Source: Bryobacteraceae bacterium
GTDB lineage: Bacteria; Acidobacteriota; Terriglobia; Bryobacterales; Bryobacteraceae
DNA: 64,000 nucleotides
NCBI GenBank assembly: GCA_041394945.1
Contig: JAWKHH010000002.1
Location: 318,501-382,500 of the forward strand
Direction: 5' to 3'
Positions 1-9,037 of the stretch are shown one piece after another; position 1 is the stretch's first letter, and each line of letters opens with the position of its first letter. The position numbers and the translations under genes were made by a program. The notes under the pieces are model-generated. The model saw only the letters and a program-made list of their open reading frames with translations, did not search any database and was not told the DNA's origin.

Positions 1-12
1 GGGCGAGGGCCG

Positions 13-2490
13 ATGCCCGAGTTCCTCCGCGACGCGGAAGGCGTAGCGCTCGGTCCGGTATTCTCCTCGGGAACCCTCATCGACGGCCGTTTCCGAATCG
101 AACGTTTTCGCGGACGCGGCGGCATGGGTGAAGTCTACGAAGCGTTCGACTCGAGCCTCGGAGTGCGGCTCGGCCTCAAGACGCTCCGCGGCGACATCAA
201 TGCCGATCAGGACGCCATCGATCGTTTCCGCCGCGAAGTGCTCGTTGCGCGTACCGTCACCCACCCGAACCTCTGCCGTGTCTACGACATGGTCGAGCAC
301 CGGTCCACGAACGAGCCGCCGGTCGCTTGCCTCACGATGGAGTGGCTCGAGGGAGAAACCCTCGCCGCCTACCTGGAACGGAGCCGGCCGCTGTCGCCGG
401 CCGTGGCCTTGCCGTTGATCCGCCAGATCGCGGCAGCGCTCGAAGCCCTGCACGCTGCCGGCCTCGTCCACCGCGATCTAAAGCCGGGCAATGTCGTCAT
501 GGTGGCGCAGCCCGGCGGAGGCACTCGCGCCGTGGTGACGGATTTCGGACTCGCCAAGCCCGCCGCCGCCGGTGAGGAGTTCTTCGAGTCCGTGGTTGAC
601 GCCCAAGCCGGCGCGCCCTACTTCATGGCGCCCGAGCAACTGAAGAACGAGCGCCCCACAACCGCCTCCGACGTCTATTCGTTCGGCCTGATGATCGACG
701 AGATGGTGACCGTCGAGCGCGCGTTCAGTGCGCCCTCGCTGGCCGCCCTCTACTACCAGCGGCTCTTCGAGCAGCCCGCACTTCCGCGGGATCGCGCTCC
801 GGACCTGCCGGACCATTGGGACCGAACCATTCGCCGGTGCCTCGCCACGGACCCCGCCGCGCGCCCGGCGACCGCCGCCGCGGTGCTCGCCGAATTGGAC
901 GGACAATTGCCATCGCTGCCGGAGCCAGCCAAGGTTCCTCCGGCAAGGCCGCCGGCCGGGCCGCGCTATCCGGTGTTTGTCCTGGCCGGTCTTGCGATCC
1001 TCGCGCTCGTCGTCGCCGTCGGTTTCGCTCTCAACCGCGCGCCGGCTTCCATCGAAGTATTCGAGATCGACGGCTCGTCCGCCACGCCGGAGATGCAGTA
1101 CCTCGGCCACGGCGCCACAGCCGAAGTGCTTCGGCGTTTGTCGGAGATGAAACAGCTCCGTGTGATCCCCGTTCACGCCACCCGTCGCGACGCTCCCTCG
1201 ACGGCAGGCGGGGCTGCCTACGCGCTCTCCGGTGAGTTGATCGGGGGCCCGAACGCACGCCTGTCGATAAGCCTTACCGGAAGGGGCCATGTGGTTTGGT
1301 CCGCAACGTTTGATGAACAGTTGCTTGAGAACCGCACGGAGTTTCAAAACCGGATCGCCCAGCAGGTCGCGGCGGCGATTGATCAGCAGATCGGGAGGGG
1401 CCTCTTCGCGGGGCTCATCCCCCGGTGGGTCCGTTGGCCTTCTCTGAGTCTGAATGCGCAACTGCCTCGTCCGCCCACTGCCGATTCCGAAGCGCTTGAT
1501 CTCTACATGCGCGGCAGCAAGCTCTTCGAAGAGTTCTCGCCGGCCAGCGCGCTCGCGGCCGCCACCTACTACGAACGCGCCCTCGAGCGCGATCCGAATT
1601 TCGCGCTCGCAATGGCCGCCGGCGCCGACGCGTATCTGTTTCTGAAGAACCAGGACGCCGCACGGGCCGGCCACTATCTCCAGCGCGCGGGCGAACTCGC
1701 CGCCCGGGCCGTACAAGCAGATCCCAATCTCGCCGAAGGGCACGCCTCGCTGGCCGCCGTGAAGCAGGCGGAATGGGATTGGCCAGCCGCCGAGGAGAGC
1801 TACCGCGAAGCCCTGCGCTTGAAACCCAGGTACTCGCGCGCCCATCGTCGGTACGCGGGTCTCATTCTGCAGTTCGGCAGGTTCGATGACGCGCTCAGCC
1901 ACGCCCGCCAGGCCCTGGAACTCGATCCCTACGACCGTTCCGGACCCGGTTCTCTCGGCGGATACCTCTTCGTCGCCCGCCGTTACCGGGAAGCTCTCGA
2001 GATCCTGGAACCCGCTGTTCGCGATCGGGAGACCGCCATGACGCGCCACAACCTGGCCCAGGTTTACGCCCAACTCGGCGTCGAAAGCGGTGGCGTCGAA
2101 GCGGACGCCTATTTTGCCAAGGCGCTCGAGCAGGCGCGGATTCTCGCCGGAATCGAAGAACGGGAACGCACCGCGAACGGACCGGCGGCGAAACTCCCCT
2201 CTCTCTCGGACCAGATCTACGCTCTCGCCCACTCTCTCGCCGGCGACACCTCCGCGGCTGAACCTTATCTCAAGCGCCTGGAAGCGGATCTCGACGCCCG
2301 CCGCATTCCGGCGCTCACCGTCGCCTGGGTATACGCCGCCCAGGGCCGCTCCGCCGACGCGATTTCCGTCTTGGAACGAGCAGTGGCCTATCGGGATCCT
2401 GCCCTGCTCTATATCAAAGTGATCCCATTCTTGGACAAATTGCACGCCCAACCTCGGTTTCAGGCGCTGGTGGCACAAATGCGCCTGTAA
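13..2490 (+). CDS. Ser/Thr protein kinase with TolB-like and TPR regions
   Basis: Membrane-anchored Hanks-type Ser/Thr kinase, 825 residues from the first ATG. Visible are the glycine-rich loop (GRGGMGEVYEAFD, about 35-47), the ATP-binding Lys56, the catalytic HRDLKPGN loop with Asp155, the metal-binding DFG Asp177 and an APE-type motif after it. One hydrophobic segment at about 317-340 separates the cytoplasmic kinase from a C-terminal half. That half begins with a TolB/FlgO-like stretch (about 345-470) and continues into TPR repeats (about 500-815), probably for protein binding. This architecture is common in Acidobacteriota. The reading frame stays open through the four codons before the ATG to the window edge, so the true start may lie outside. 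The 72-residue ORF and TPR/glycosyltransferase gene downstream run the same way. Kinase assignment is firm; its substrate is unknown. Confidence 0.9.
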   Translation: MPEFLRDAEGVALGPVFSSGTLIDGRFRIERFRGRGGMGEVYEAFDSSLGVRLGLKTLRGDINADQDAIDRFRREVLVARTVTHPNLCRVYDMVEHRSTNEPPVACLTMEWLEGETLAAYLERSRPLSPAVALPLIRQIAAALEALHAAGLVHRDLKPGNVVMVAQPGGGTRAVVTDFGLAKPAAAGEEFFESVVDAQAGAPYFMAPEQLKNERPTTASDVYSFGLMIDEMVTVERAFSAPSLAALYYQRLFEQPALPRDRAPDLPDHWDRTIRRCLATDPAARPATAAAVLAELDGQLPSLPEPAKVPPARPPAGPRYPVFVLAGLAILALVVAVGFALNRAPASIEVFEIDGSSATPEMQYLGHGATAEVLRRLSEMKQLRVIPVHATRRDAPSTAGGAAYALSGELIGGPNARLSISLTGRGHVVWSATFDEQLLENRTEFQNRIAQQVAAAIDQQIGRGLFAGLIPRWVRWPSLSLNAQLPRPPTADSEALDLYMRGSKLFEEFSPASALAAATYYERALERDPNFALAMAAGADAYLFLKNQDAARAGHYLQRAGELAARAVQADPNLAEGHASLAAVKQAEWDWPAAEESYREALRLKPRYSRAHRRYAGLILQFGRFDDALSHARQALELDPYDRSGPGSLGGYLFVARRYREALEILEPAVRDRETAMTRHNLAQVYAQLGVESGGVEADAYFAKALEQARILAGIEERERTANGPAAKLPSLSDQIYALAHSLAGDTSAAEPYLKRLEADLDARRIPALTVAWVYAAQGRSADAISVLERAVAYRDPALLYIKVIPFLDKLHAQPRFQALVAQMRL

Positions 2491-2540
2491 GCCCTTTACC
2501 TAAGGAGCGGAGGAACTCTTGAGGAAAGGATTGATCAACA

Positions 2541-2759
2541 ATGCCCGTGAAGAAAGCTGCCCAAACCAATGCCAGGGTCCTCATGAAAGTGGACAAAAAC
2601 TCCGGTGTTCCCTCCATACTTGATGGCGCCACGCCCCTGCTCACCGGCCACCTCGACTCGGCCGTGAGTCTTTTTCTCACCAACCGGAAGAAGAGAACCA
2701 AGATCGAAGTCGGCCGCGACAAAAAAGGCAATCTCATTCTCTCCGTTGAGGACCAGTAG
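2541..2759 (+). CDS. small unknown protein, 72 residues
   Basis: I do not recognise this protein. It is 72 residues long, with a Lys-rich N-terminus, a Ser/Thr-containing hydrophobic centre (about 22-47) and a charged KKR-rich C-terminal third predicted to be strand-forming. It has no signal peptide, membrane segment or Cys. A Shine-Dalgarno-like GAGGAAAGG lies about 10 bases before the ATG. Its TAG stop directly abuts the GTG of the O-GlcNAc-transferase-like gene, so translation of the two is probably coupled. Sitting between a Ser/Thr kinase and a Ser/Thr glycosyltransferase homologue, it could be a substrate or adaptor, but that is only inference from position. The good ribosome site and conserved spacing argue that it is real. 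Confidence 0.7.
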   Translation: MPVKKAAQTNARVLMKVDKNSGVPSILDGATPLLTGHLDSAVSLFLTNRKKRTKIEVGRDKKGNLILSVEDQ

Positions 2760-4640
2760 GTGAGGGCGGTATCCGCCCTCTCCGACGCTGAGACGATCCG
2801 TTCGATGGCCCTTGCCTGCGTGGAGGCAGGGGCGCCGGACGAGGCTGAGGAGTTGCTGCTTCGGGCGCTGGAGCTCGACCGCGGCAATCTCCTCTGCCTC
2901 CGGGATCTCGCCGTTCTCCAGGGCGCCTCCGGGCGGTGGGAGGCGGCCTCGGAAACGCTGCGGCTGGCCCAAGCCGCGGCGCCGGACGACGCGGCAACGC
3001 TCTCCGACCTTGGCCGCGCGCTCACCGAAGCGGGCGAAGCAGCCAGCGCGGTCGAGATCCTCGCGCAGGCCCGCTCCCGAGACCCCGGGGACCCACGGAT
3101 CGTATATCGCCAGGCATGCGCTCAACTCGCGCTGGGCGAAACCGCGGGCGCCCTGGAGCGGATTGAGGAGTGCCTTGCCGCGGACCCCGCATACGCGCCT
3201 GCCCTGCGCCGCGCCGGCGAACTGTACCGCGCTCTCGGCCATCCGCACATCGCGCTGGAGCGTTACGAATGTCTCGCGCGACTTCGGCCCGATGATCCGG
3301 AGACCCAGGCGCTGCTGGCGGCCGCCCGTTGGTACGCCGGCGACATCGAGGCGAGCGCGGTAGCGCTTGGCGAGATCGTGAACCGGGAAGCGGCGCCTTC
3401 GTTCACCTACTCGGCCTATATCGCGACTTTGCTCCACCGCGAAGGCGAGACGGGCGCCTCGCTCCGCTCCGCCGCCGAGGACTGGGCGCGCCGCTATGCG
3501 CCTGCCGCTCCCCCCGCGCCGATCGCTACGTCCTTTGATCCCGACCGTAGGATCCGCGTCGCCTACGTCACGCACGAGTTCGGCGCGGGCCCGGCGCACT
3601 TCTTCCTGCTGCCGCTGGTTCGTGACCGTGACCACGAGAACTTCGAGGTTTTCGCCTACCACCTGCGCGAAACGGTCGACGCCGAAGCGGCCCTAGTCCG
3701 CGGCCTCGCCGATGGTTGGCGCCAGTTGACGCCGGATCATGTGGCCGGCGCCGCCGCCGAGGACGGAATCGACATTCTCGTCGACACGGCCGGTCACTAC
3801 GGACCCGGCCTCCCCGCGTTCCTCGCGCGCATCGCGCCGCTCCAGATGACGTTCCCTTCGTACCCGGGAACCACCGGAGCGCCGGAGATCGATCACATCC
3901 TGACCGATCGTTGGGTGTGCCCGCCAGGTGAGGAATCGCAGTATTCCGAGCGGCCGATCTTCCTCGATTCCGGCTACCTTCCCTACGCCGCGCCGGATGC
4001 GCCGCCGCCGGCCGAACTCCCCGCCTTCGCCAACGGCCATCTCACCTTCGGGCTCTTTCAACGGCCGCCCAAGATGAACGCCCGAGTCTGGGACGCGGTT
4101 GCCTCGATCCTGCGCGCCGTGCCTGAATCGCGCCTGCTGATTCACTATGGACTGGCGGAGCTCGATGATCCCGGCTCGCCCGTCCACGCCCGCTTCGCCC
4201 GCGAATTGGACTCGCGTGGAGTGGAGCCCGCTCGAGCCCGCACGCGGGGCCCCGCGGCTCATCTGGAACACCTCGCGATTCTCGCTCAATGCGACATCGC
4301 CCTCGACACATTTCCCTACAACGGTCAAACCACCACATGCGAATGCCTATGGATGGGCGTTCCCGTCGTGACACTCGCCGGCGGCCCTCATGTGGCGCGC
4401 GTCGGGTTGCAGATTCTGGGCCGCGTTGGCCTGGATCGCCTCGTCGCGGACTCGCCGGAAAGCTACGTGGAGAAAGCCGTCGGCCTCGGCGCCGGCCTCG
4501 ACGATCTTGCGGTCCTGCGCTCGGAACTGCGCGAACGAATGCAGCGCTCTCCGCTGCTCGACGGTTCCGTGGTGCGCGCCATCGAACACGCATATCGAAA
4601 AGCCTGGAGGCAACGATGCAAGCAGCAGAACAACTGGTAG
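2760..4640 (+). CDS. TPR / O-GlcNAc transferase-like (GT41, SPINDLY-type) protein
   Basis: Predicted soluble glycosyltransferase of the O-GlcNAc transferase/SPINDLY family (GT41), 626 residues. The N-terminal 250 residues are TPR-like helical repeats. The catalytic half starts near residue 262 with a family-typical IRVAYVTHEFG segment. Further family blocks follow: DGIDILVDTAGH, a TTGAPEIDHILTD block, FGLFQRPPKM with Lys438 at the position of the nucleotide-sugar-binding lysine, and DTFPYNGQTTTCECLWMGVPVV. GTG at 2760 is chosen because a GAGGA lies 7 bases upstream and it abuts the preceding stop; ATG at 2805 is an alternative. Expected role is transfer of a sugar (GlcNAc or fucose) to Ser/Thr of proteins, but donor and acceptor cannot be read from sequence. 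Its 3' end overlaps the PAP2-like gene by 25 bases. Confidence 0.85.
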   Translation: MRAVSALSDAETIRSMALACVEAGAPDEAEELLLRALELDRGNLLCLRDLAVLQGASGRWEAASETLRLAQAAAPDDAATLSDLGRALTEAGEAASAVEILAQARSRDPGDPRIVYRQACAQLALGETAGALERIEECLAADPAYAPALRRAGELYRALGHPHIALERYECLARLRPDDPETQALLAAARWYAGDIEASAVALGEIVNREAAPSFTYSAYIATLLHREGETGASLRSAAEDWARRYAPAAPPAPIATSFDPDRRIRVAYVTHEFGAGPAHFFLLPLVRDRDHENFEVFAYHLRETVDAEAALVRGLADGWRQLTPDHVAGAAAEDGIDILVDTAGHYGPGLPAFLARIAPLQMTFPSYPGTTGAPEIDHILTDRWVCPPGEESQYSERPIFLDSGYLPYAAPDAPPPAELPAFANGHLTFGLFQRPPKMNARVWDAVASILRAVPESRLLIHYGLAELDDPGSPVHARFARELDSRGVEPARARTRGPAAHLEHLAILAQCDIALDTFPYNGQTTTCECLWMGVPVVTLAGGPHVARVGLQILGRVGLDRLVADSPESYVEKAVGLGAGLDDLAVLRSELRERMQRSPLLDGSVVRAIEHAYRKAWRQRCKQQNNW

Positions 4641-5605
4641 CCCTTCCCCAATATGGCGTCCTTCCGTCGTCGGTCCGCGTGAGCAAGACTCCGCCAGCCG
4701 ACTGGCGCGGCAGCCGCGAGGACTTTGAATCCTGGCTCGAGACGAGCCTCGCTTCACTGCGCGAACTGCTGTGGCCGGAGTTCGGCCCGCCGGGCTCTAT
4801 CGCCATGCAGCGCATGGTTGCCCTCACCTACGCGGACTTGGATCTGATGGTCGAGATCCGGTCCGGGCGCCTCATGGACGCGGTCCCGTTTTCTCCGGTC
4901 CGCCACCTGGCCTGTCCCCCGCACGGTGAGTTCTACCAGTTCGAGGACAACCAAAAGCCGCACTCGCCGGGCGAACTGCACTGGAACTACGATCGGCAGA
5001 TCGACCCCGATCAGTTCCTCAAGGCGATCCCCCGGCTCTTTCTGCGCGGCCAGTCCCGCAAGGCTCCCGCCTCCAACGTCGTCTTCTTCAAGGAGCAGAT
5101 GCAGCGTCCCCGGCCGTTTCAGGCAGCGAAGCTGCTCGGCTACGACGAGTTCACGCACGAGGCCGCCATCACCGCGCTTCACCCTTCGATCATCAGCGGA
5201 CATTGCTATCAGGGCCTGCTCGGCGTCGCCGGCGTCTTCGAATACATCTTCCTGAACGAAATCGAGATGACGGAGGACAGTCTCCTCGCCCTCAGGCAGT
5301 ACGCGGTCGATTTCGGTGACAGGCGGGTGATGGCGGGCGTGCATTACCCGAGCGACAACATCGCATCGTGGCTGCTGGCGCTCGATATCTGCGACCGCGT
5401 CTGCCACCCTGACGTCGGCGCGCGTGTGAAAAGCGAACTGTGGCTCGCGGTTTCGCACCGCAGCGAGATTTATGGGCTGGCCAGTCTCGCCGCCGAAGCC
5501 GAACCGTATCATCCGTACCGCCCCGCGCTCAAGGAACTCCGTAGGCGCGGCGGCGAGCCAGAGCCGCACGGACCTAAGGCGCTGGGCACCGCGGCCGGCG
5601 CGTAG
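4616..5605 (+). CDS. PAP2 / vanadium-haloperoxidase-fold phosphatase-like protein
   Basis: Member of the PAP2/vanadium-dependent haloperoxidase superfamily, 329 residues. All three signature blocks are present: K-x6-RP (Lys159, Arg166-Pro167), HPSxxSGH (His189 to His196, the form seen in haloperoxidases and secreted acid phosphatases), and R-x5-H-x3-D (Arg237, His243, Asp247). There is no signal peptide and no set of six transmembrane helices, so it is a soluble form rather than a lipid phosphatase. The start is the ATG inside the end of the glycosyltransferase gene, preceded by GGAGGCAACG. Longer upstream in-frame sequence is only a shadow of that gene. It could be a phosphatase or a haloperoxidase; the sequence does not decide. 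Its end overlaps the convergent pyruvyl transferase gene by 32 bases. Confidence 0.75.
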   Translation: MQAAEQLVALPQYGVLPSSVRVSKTPPADWRGSREDFESWLETSLASLRELLWPEFGPPGSIAMQRMVALTYADLDLMVEIRSGRLMDAVPFSPVRHLACPPHGEFYQFEDNQKPHSPGELHWNYDRQIDPDQFLKAIPRLFLRGQSRKAPASNVVFFKEQMQRPRPFQAAKLLGYDEFTHEAAITALHPSIISGHCYQGLLGVAGVFEYIFLNEIEMTEDSLLALRQYAVDFGDRRVMAGVHYPSDNIASWLLALDICDRVCHPDVGARVKSELWLAVSHRSEIYGLASLAAEAEPYHPYRPALKELRRRGGEPEPHGPKALGTAAGA

Positions 5606-6326
5606 GCTTCATCTTTCCCAGCGCGTTTTCGACAAACCGCACGTAGCGCCCTGCAAGCGCGGTGACGTCCGCAGTCACCGCCTCGCCGAAACGGAAGTCC
5701 GCTTCGCCAAGGATCGTCAGGCGCTCCTTGTCCCGCAACCGCTCGAACTCGCCGGCGGGAAAAATCACCGGCGTTCCGAACGCCAGGCAGGGCAGGGCCA
5801 CATGGAGACGGCTCGTGTAGACCAATTCCGCGCGCCGCAGGAGTTCCAGCAGTTCCGACGCCCGGGTCCACTGTTTTGGCCACGCGAGATTGCCGATCTC
5901 GTTTGTCAGCGCCACCGCGCCCGGCGCTTCGCGCGCATCAATGGAATAGCGCCCTCGCCTCGCGCCCTGGTATCGTTCGAATGTCAGGGTGGCGCAGCCG
6001 GCCATCTCCGCGCCAATCCCGTACGGCCCCAGGACGGACTTCGTGTAGGAGTCGCGGGCGCCGATCGGAAACTCACTCCGCCGCATCCATTCCGTGAATG
6101 CGCCCTCGTGCCAGGCCAGGTGAATGCCCGCGAACAACGCCGGCGGAAACCGGTCCGGTCCGCGATGCCCCAGCCACCCGTTCGCCACCAGCAGCGGACC
6201 ATCCACGGGATACCGGCTGTCGCGATACACCCCTCGACACGGCTTGCCGAGCAGCCGGCACAGAGCGATGGTCTGGATAGCGTCGCCCAGGTTGCCCGTG
6301 CCGCGATGGATGAACACGCGATACAC
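5574..6326 (-). CDS. polysaccharide pyruvyl transferase family protein
   Basis: About 250 residues with the two hallmarks of the PF04230 family. At the N-terminus is a GTGNLGDAIQTIALCRLL segment; in the C-terminal half is SRLHVALPCLAFGTPVIF, the nucleotide-sugar-binding part of the GT-B-like fold. Family members add pyruvate ketals to cell-surface polysaccharides. The GTG start at 6326 is chosen because GGAG lies 8 bases upstream and the conserved GNLGD motif follows within 12 residues; no ATG fits. It sits 14 bases after the alpha/beta hydrolase stop, so the two are probably co-transcribed. At 250 residues it is on the short side for the family. Substrate is unknown. Confidence 0.75.
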   Translation of the reverse strand: MYRVFIHRGTGNLGDAIQTIALCRLLGKPCRGVYRDSRYPVDGPLLVANGWLGHRGPDRFPPALFAGIHLAWHEGAFTEWMRRSEFPIGARDSYTKSVLGPYGIGAEMAGCATLTFERYQGARRGRYSIDAREAPGAVALTNEIGNLAWPKQWTRASELLELLRRAELVYTSRLHVALPCLAFGTPVIFPAGEFERLRDKERLTILGEADFRFGEAVTADVTALAGRYVRFVENALGKMKPTRRPRCPAP

Positions 6327-6340
6327 GAGCCGGCTCCGCG

Positions 6341-7231
6341 CTAGATCGAGGCCAGAAACGCGTTCAGCTCGCGCAGCAGCATCGGTTTGTTCTCGCGGCG
6401 TACGTTGTGCCCGGCGCCGTCGATGTGCACGATCTTTCCCTTCGCCAGCTTCGTCGCCGCTTGCTCGTTCTTGGCGCGAATGTCGGCCGCGGCGTCGGCT
6501 TTCAGGATCAGCACCGGTACGGTGATCTTCGCGAATATCTCGGTCATCGGCGGCCGTCCGGAAAACCCGCGCAGCGCCGTGTTCGGATGATGCATCCGCT
6601 TGGATGGCGCCCAAACCTCGCACTCCGCCCGGCCCCATTTCGGCGAGCCATTCATGCACCCTTCCACGAGTTGCTCCAGGCTCTGGTTGTTCCGCGCCAG
6701 GATGGCCGCCCGCCGCGTTTCCTGCGTGCCAGCGCCGCCCGGAGGAGCCGCGCCCGCGGGTCGCGGCAGCAGCCCCGGATCCTCGAGGATGATCGCCCGC
6801 GCCATGTCGGGATACTTCGCGCCGAACCATGCCGCGGCCGACGCTCCCATCGAGTGCCCCATCACGATCGGCTTGTCGAGTTTCAACTCGCGAATCAATC
6901 CCGCCAGGTCGTCCACCTGCGCATCCGCGGGGTCGGATGCTGACGGCGGGTCGCTCTGCCCGTGACCGCGGGCATCCGGCATGATCACGTCGTAGCGGCC
7001 TTCCAGTTCGCGCGCCAGCGCGGTCCAGCACAGCCCGTCGTCGGAGGATCCGTGCAGCAGCACCATTGGCGGCTTCGCGCCCCCGGTCCTCCAATAGTGG
7101 ATGCGGATGTTGTTCGCGATCACCCAACCTTCGGTCCAAGATGCCGGTGGAGTCGGGGCTTTCACGGCCGCTGGCGCGAGAGCCGCGGCGAGCCCGGAAG
7201 CGACGAGTAGTTTTGCGACGATATAATCCAT
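6341..7231 (-). CDS. secreted alpha/beta hydrolase
   Basis: 296-residue alpha/beta-fold hydrolase. The N-terminus (about 1-25) is a hydrophobic signal-like segment rich in Ala and Leu, so export is likely. The catalytic parts are clear: HGSSDD oxyanion loop (60-65), nucleophile elbow GHSMG with Ser127, an acidic residue at Asp246 or Asp250 in the LILKADAAAD strand, and His275 in DGAGHN. The order and spacing fit esterase/epoxide-hydrolase-like members (Abhydrolase_1). The substrate cannot be inferred. The gene is divergent from the secreted unknown at 7246 with only 14 bases between their starts, and leads into the pyruvyl transferase-like gene. Confidence 0.85.
   Translation of the reverse strand: MDYIVAKLLVASGLAAALAPAAVKAPTPPASWTEGWVIANNIRIHYWRTGGAKPPMVLLHGSSDDGLCWTALARELEGRYDVIMPDARGHGQSDPPSASDPADAQVDDLAGLIRELKLDKPIVMGHSMGASAAAWFGAKYPDMARAIILEDPGLLPRPAGAAPPGGAGTQETRRAAILARNNQSLEQLVEGCMNGSPKWGRAECEVWAPSKRMHHPNTALRGFSGRPPMTEIFAKITVPVLILKADAAADIRAKNEQAATKLAKGKIVHIDGAGHNVRRENKPMLLRELNAFLASI
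7222..7227 (+). promoter_or_regulatory. candidate -10 box (TATAAT)
   Basis: A perfect TATAAT hexamer ends 18 bases before the ATG at 7246 and overlaps the start codon region of the divergent hydrolase gene. No convincing -35 is present 17 bases upstream. If used, the transcript leader would be only about 12 nucleotides. Confidence 0.4.
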
Positions 7232-7245
7232 ACGAGGCTCCGGCT

Positions 7246-7908
7246 ATGAAGTATATCTGTTTCGGACTTGCCCTGCTCACCGCTGCCAGCGCCGCCGACA
7301 AGAACGGCCCCGTCCGCGGCGAGGGCTTCGACAAGCATGTGCGCCTGGAGGCCACCGCCTATCTCGACAAGGCCTCCGCCACCGACGCGGTAGGAATGGA
7401 GATGGAAGACGGGTTTGTGGTGATCGAGGTCAAGATCACGCCCCCCGCGGGCGAAAAGCTCACCATCGATCGCGACGACTTCCTCATCCGCTCCGACAAA
7501 GACGGCCAACGCGGCACGCCGTACTCGCCGACGCAGATCGCCGGGTCGAGCATTCTCGTCGTCAAGACCGGCTACAACGGCGGCGCCGTTGCGAGCGAGC
7601 GCCGTGGACCCTCCTGGGGCGGGCTGGGTGGCGGAATGCCCCGCCAGATGCCGGTAGGCGGGCCTTCCGTAGTCGGCAACTCCGCGGGTACCGAAAGCGC
7701 CACCGCTGTCGCGCCCGAGGAAGACGCCTCCAAGGAAAAGACCAATCCCTTGCTCCCGGTGCTCGAAAAGAAGATCCTGCCGGAAAAGGAAATCGACGGA
7801 CCAGTCACCGGCCAGCTCTACTTCCTCATGGAAGGCAAGCACAAGCCCAAGCAGATCGAATTGCTCTACAAGACCGCCTCGGGCCGCGTCTCTGTCCGCT
7901 TCAAGTAA
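7246..7908 (+). CDS. secreted protein of unknown function
   Basis: 220 residues, not recognised. It opens with a short signal peptide (MKYICFGLALLTAASAA, cleavage near 17). A beta-rich domain follows (about 25-100) that reads like a stress/strength accessory fold (pattern VVIEVKITPPAGEKLTIDRDDF), then a Gly/Pro/Met-rich low-complexity linker (about 118-145), a charged segment, and a C-terminal beta pair ending KTASGRVSVRFK. ATG at 7246 is chosen over upstream in-frame starts because it begins the signal peptide. The D-threonine aldolase-like gene follows after 9 bases. Probably exported; no enzyme motif is visible. Confidence 0.75.
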   Translation: MKYICFGLALLTAASAADKNGPVRGEGFDKHVRLEATAYLDKASATDAVGMEMEDGFVVIEVKITPPAGEKLTIDRDDFLIRSDKDGQRGTPYSPTQIAGSSILVVKTGYNGGAVASERRGPSWGGLGGGMPRQMPVGGPSVVGNSAGTESATAVAPEEDASKEKTNPLLPVLEKKILPEKEIDGPVTGQLYFLMEGKHKPKQIELLYKTASGRVSVRFK

Positions 7909-7917
7909 CTTCCCTCA

Positions 7918-9012
7918 ATGCGAATCTCCGAGATCGAAACACCCGCCATCCTCATTGATCTTGATGTGATGGAGCGGAACCTGAAGCGTGTTGCCGACTA
8001 CGCGCGCCAGCACGACCTCCGGCTCCGCCCTCATACCAAAACGCACAAGATCCCCGCGCTCGGCCGCAAGCAATTGGATCTCGGCGCCGTCGGGCTTACG
8101 GTCGCGAAGGTTGGAGAGGCTGAAGTGATGCTCGAAAGCGGCGCGCCCGATCTTCTCGTCGCCTATCCCGTCATCGGCCGCAAGAAGCTCGAGCGCCTGA
8201 TGGAGGTTGCCCGCAAGACTCGCGTCACCGTGGCGCTCGACAGCCTCGTCGCGGCCCGCCAGCTTTCCGACGCCGCGCGCGCCGCCGCCGTCAATGTGGG
8301 CGTGCTTGCGGAAGTAGACGCCGGTCTCAACCGCGTCGGCGTCACACCCGGCCCGCAATTGATCGAACTCGCTCGCGGCATCGCCAACCTGCCGCGCCTG
8401 GATCTTCTCGGCTTCGCTTTCTATCCCGGTCACATCAAGCAGATGGACGAAGAGGCGCCGAGCCTCATCGCCGCGCTCAGCCAGTTGGTGGAACGCACCG
8501 TGCGTGAGTTTCGCTCCGCCGGCCTGCCGGTCGAAATCGTCAGCGGCGGTTCCACGCCGGCGCTCTATCATTCCCACGAAGTCGCCGGGCTCACCGAAAT
8601 TCGTCCCGGCACGTATATCTTCAATGACCGCAATACCGTCGAGCTCAACGCCTGCTCCTGGGACGACTGCGCGGCAAGCATACTTTGCACCGTGGTCTCC
8701 ACCGCCCGCCCCGGCCAGATGATCATTGATGGTGGTTCGAAGACGTTCTCATCGGACCGTCTCGCCACCGGCGAGCCCGGCTTCGGCCTCATCGCCGAGG
8801 CCCCCGCCGCCCTGTTCGGAAAGATGAACGAGGAGCACGGCTACGTCGATCTTCGCAAGGCGGAAGGCGCTGAGTTCGCCGTCGGCGACAAAGTCCGCGT
8901 GATTCCAAACCACATCTGCGTGGCGATGAATCTGCACGAGCAGGTCTACGGCGTTCGCGGCGGCGTAGTCGAGGAAACCTGGAACGTCGCGGCCCGGGGG
9001 AAACTGCAATAG
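7918..9012 (+). CDS. D-threonine aldolase / D-serine dehydratase-like PLP enzyme
   Basis: 364-residue fold-type III PLP enzyme with an alanine-racemase-type N-terminal barrel. The cofactor lysine lies in HTKTHK (Lys41), followed by the usual KVGEAEVMLESG segment and the phosphate-binding VSGGSTPALY stretch. The C-terminal metal site reads NHICVAMN: His332 and Cys334. In characterised relatives a His-x-Cys zinc site is typical of eukaryotic-type D-serine dehydratase (DSD1), whereas D-threonine aldolase uses His-x-Asp with Mn. The sequence therefore leans towards dehydration of D-serine or a related D-beta-hydroxy amino acid. Automated pipelines usually call this family D-TA, so both names are kept. 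It lies in a same-strand run with the oxidoreductase genes downstream. Confidence 0.85.
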   Translation: MRISEIETPAILIDLDVMERNLKRVADYARQHDLRLRPHTKTHKIPALGRKQLDLGAVGLTVAKVGEAEVMLESGAPDLLVAYPVIGRKKLERLMEVARKTRVTVALDSLVAARQLSDAARAAAVNVGVLAEVDAGLNRVGVTPGPQLIELARGIANLPRLDLLGFAFYPGHIKQMDEEAPSLIAALSQLVERTVREFRSAGLPVEIVSGGSTPALYHSHEVAGLTEIRPGTYIFNDRNTVELNACSWDDCAASILCTVVSTARPGQMIIDGGSKTFSSDRLATGEPGFGLIAEAPAALFGKMNEEHGYVDLRKAEGAEFAVGDKVRVIPNHICVAMNLHEQVYGVRGGVVEETWNVAARGKLQ

Positions 9013-9037
9013 CCGTTATGGTTCAATATAGGAACCG

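Noticed and set aside
4289..4615. In-frame extension of the PAP2-like protein into the glycosyltransferase gene
   Set aside because: Arg/Pro-rich shadow; a ribosome site and coupled ATG are at 4616.
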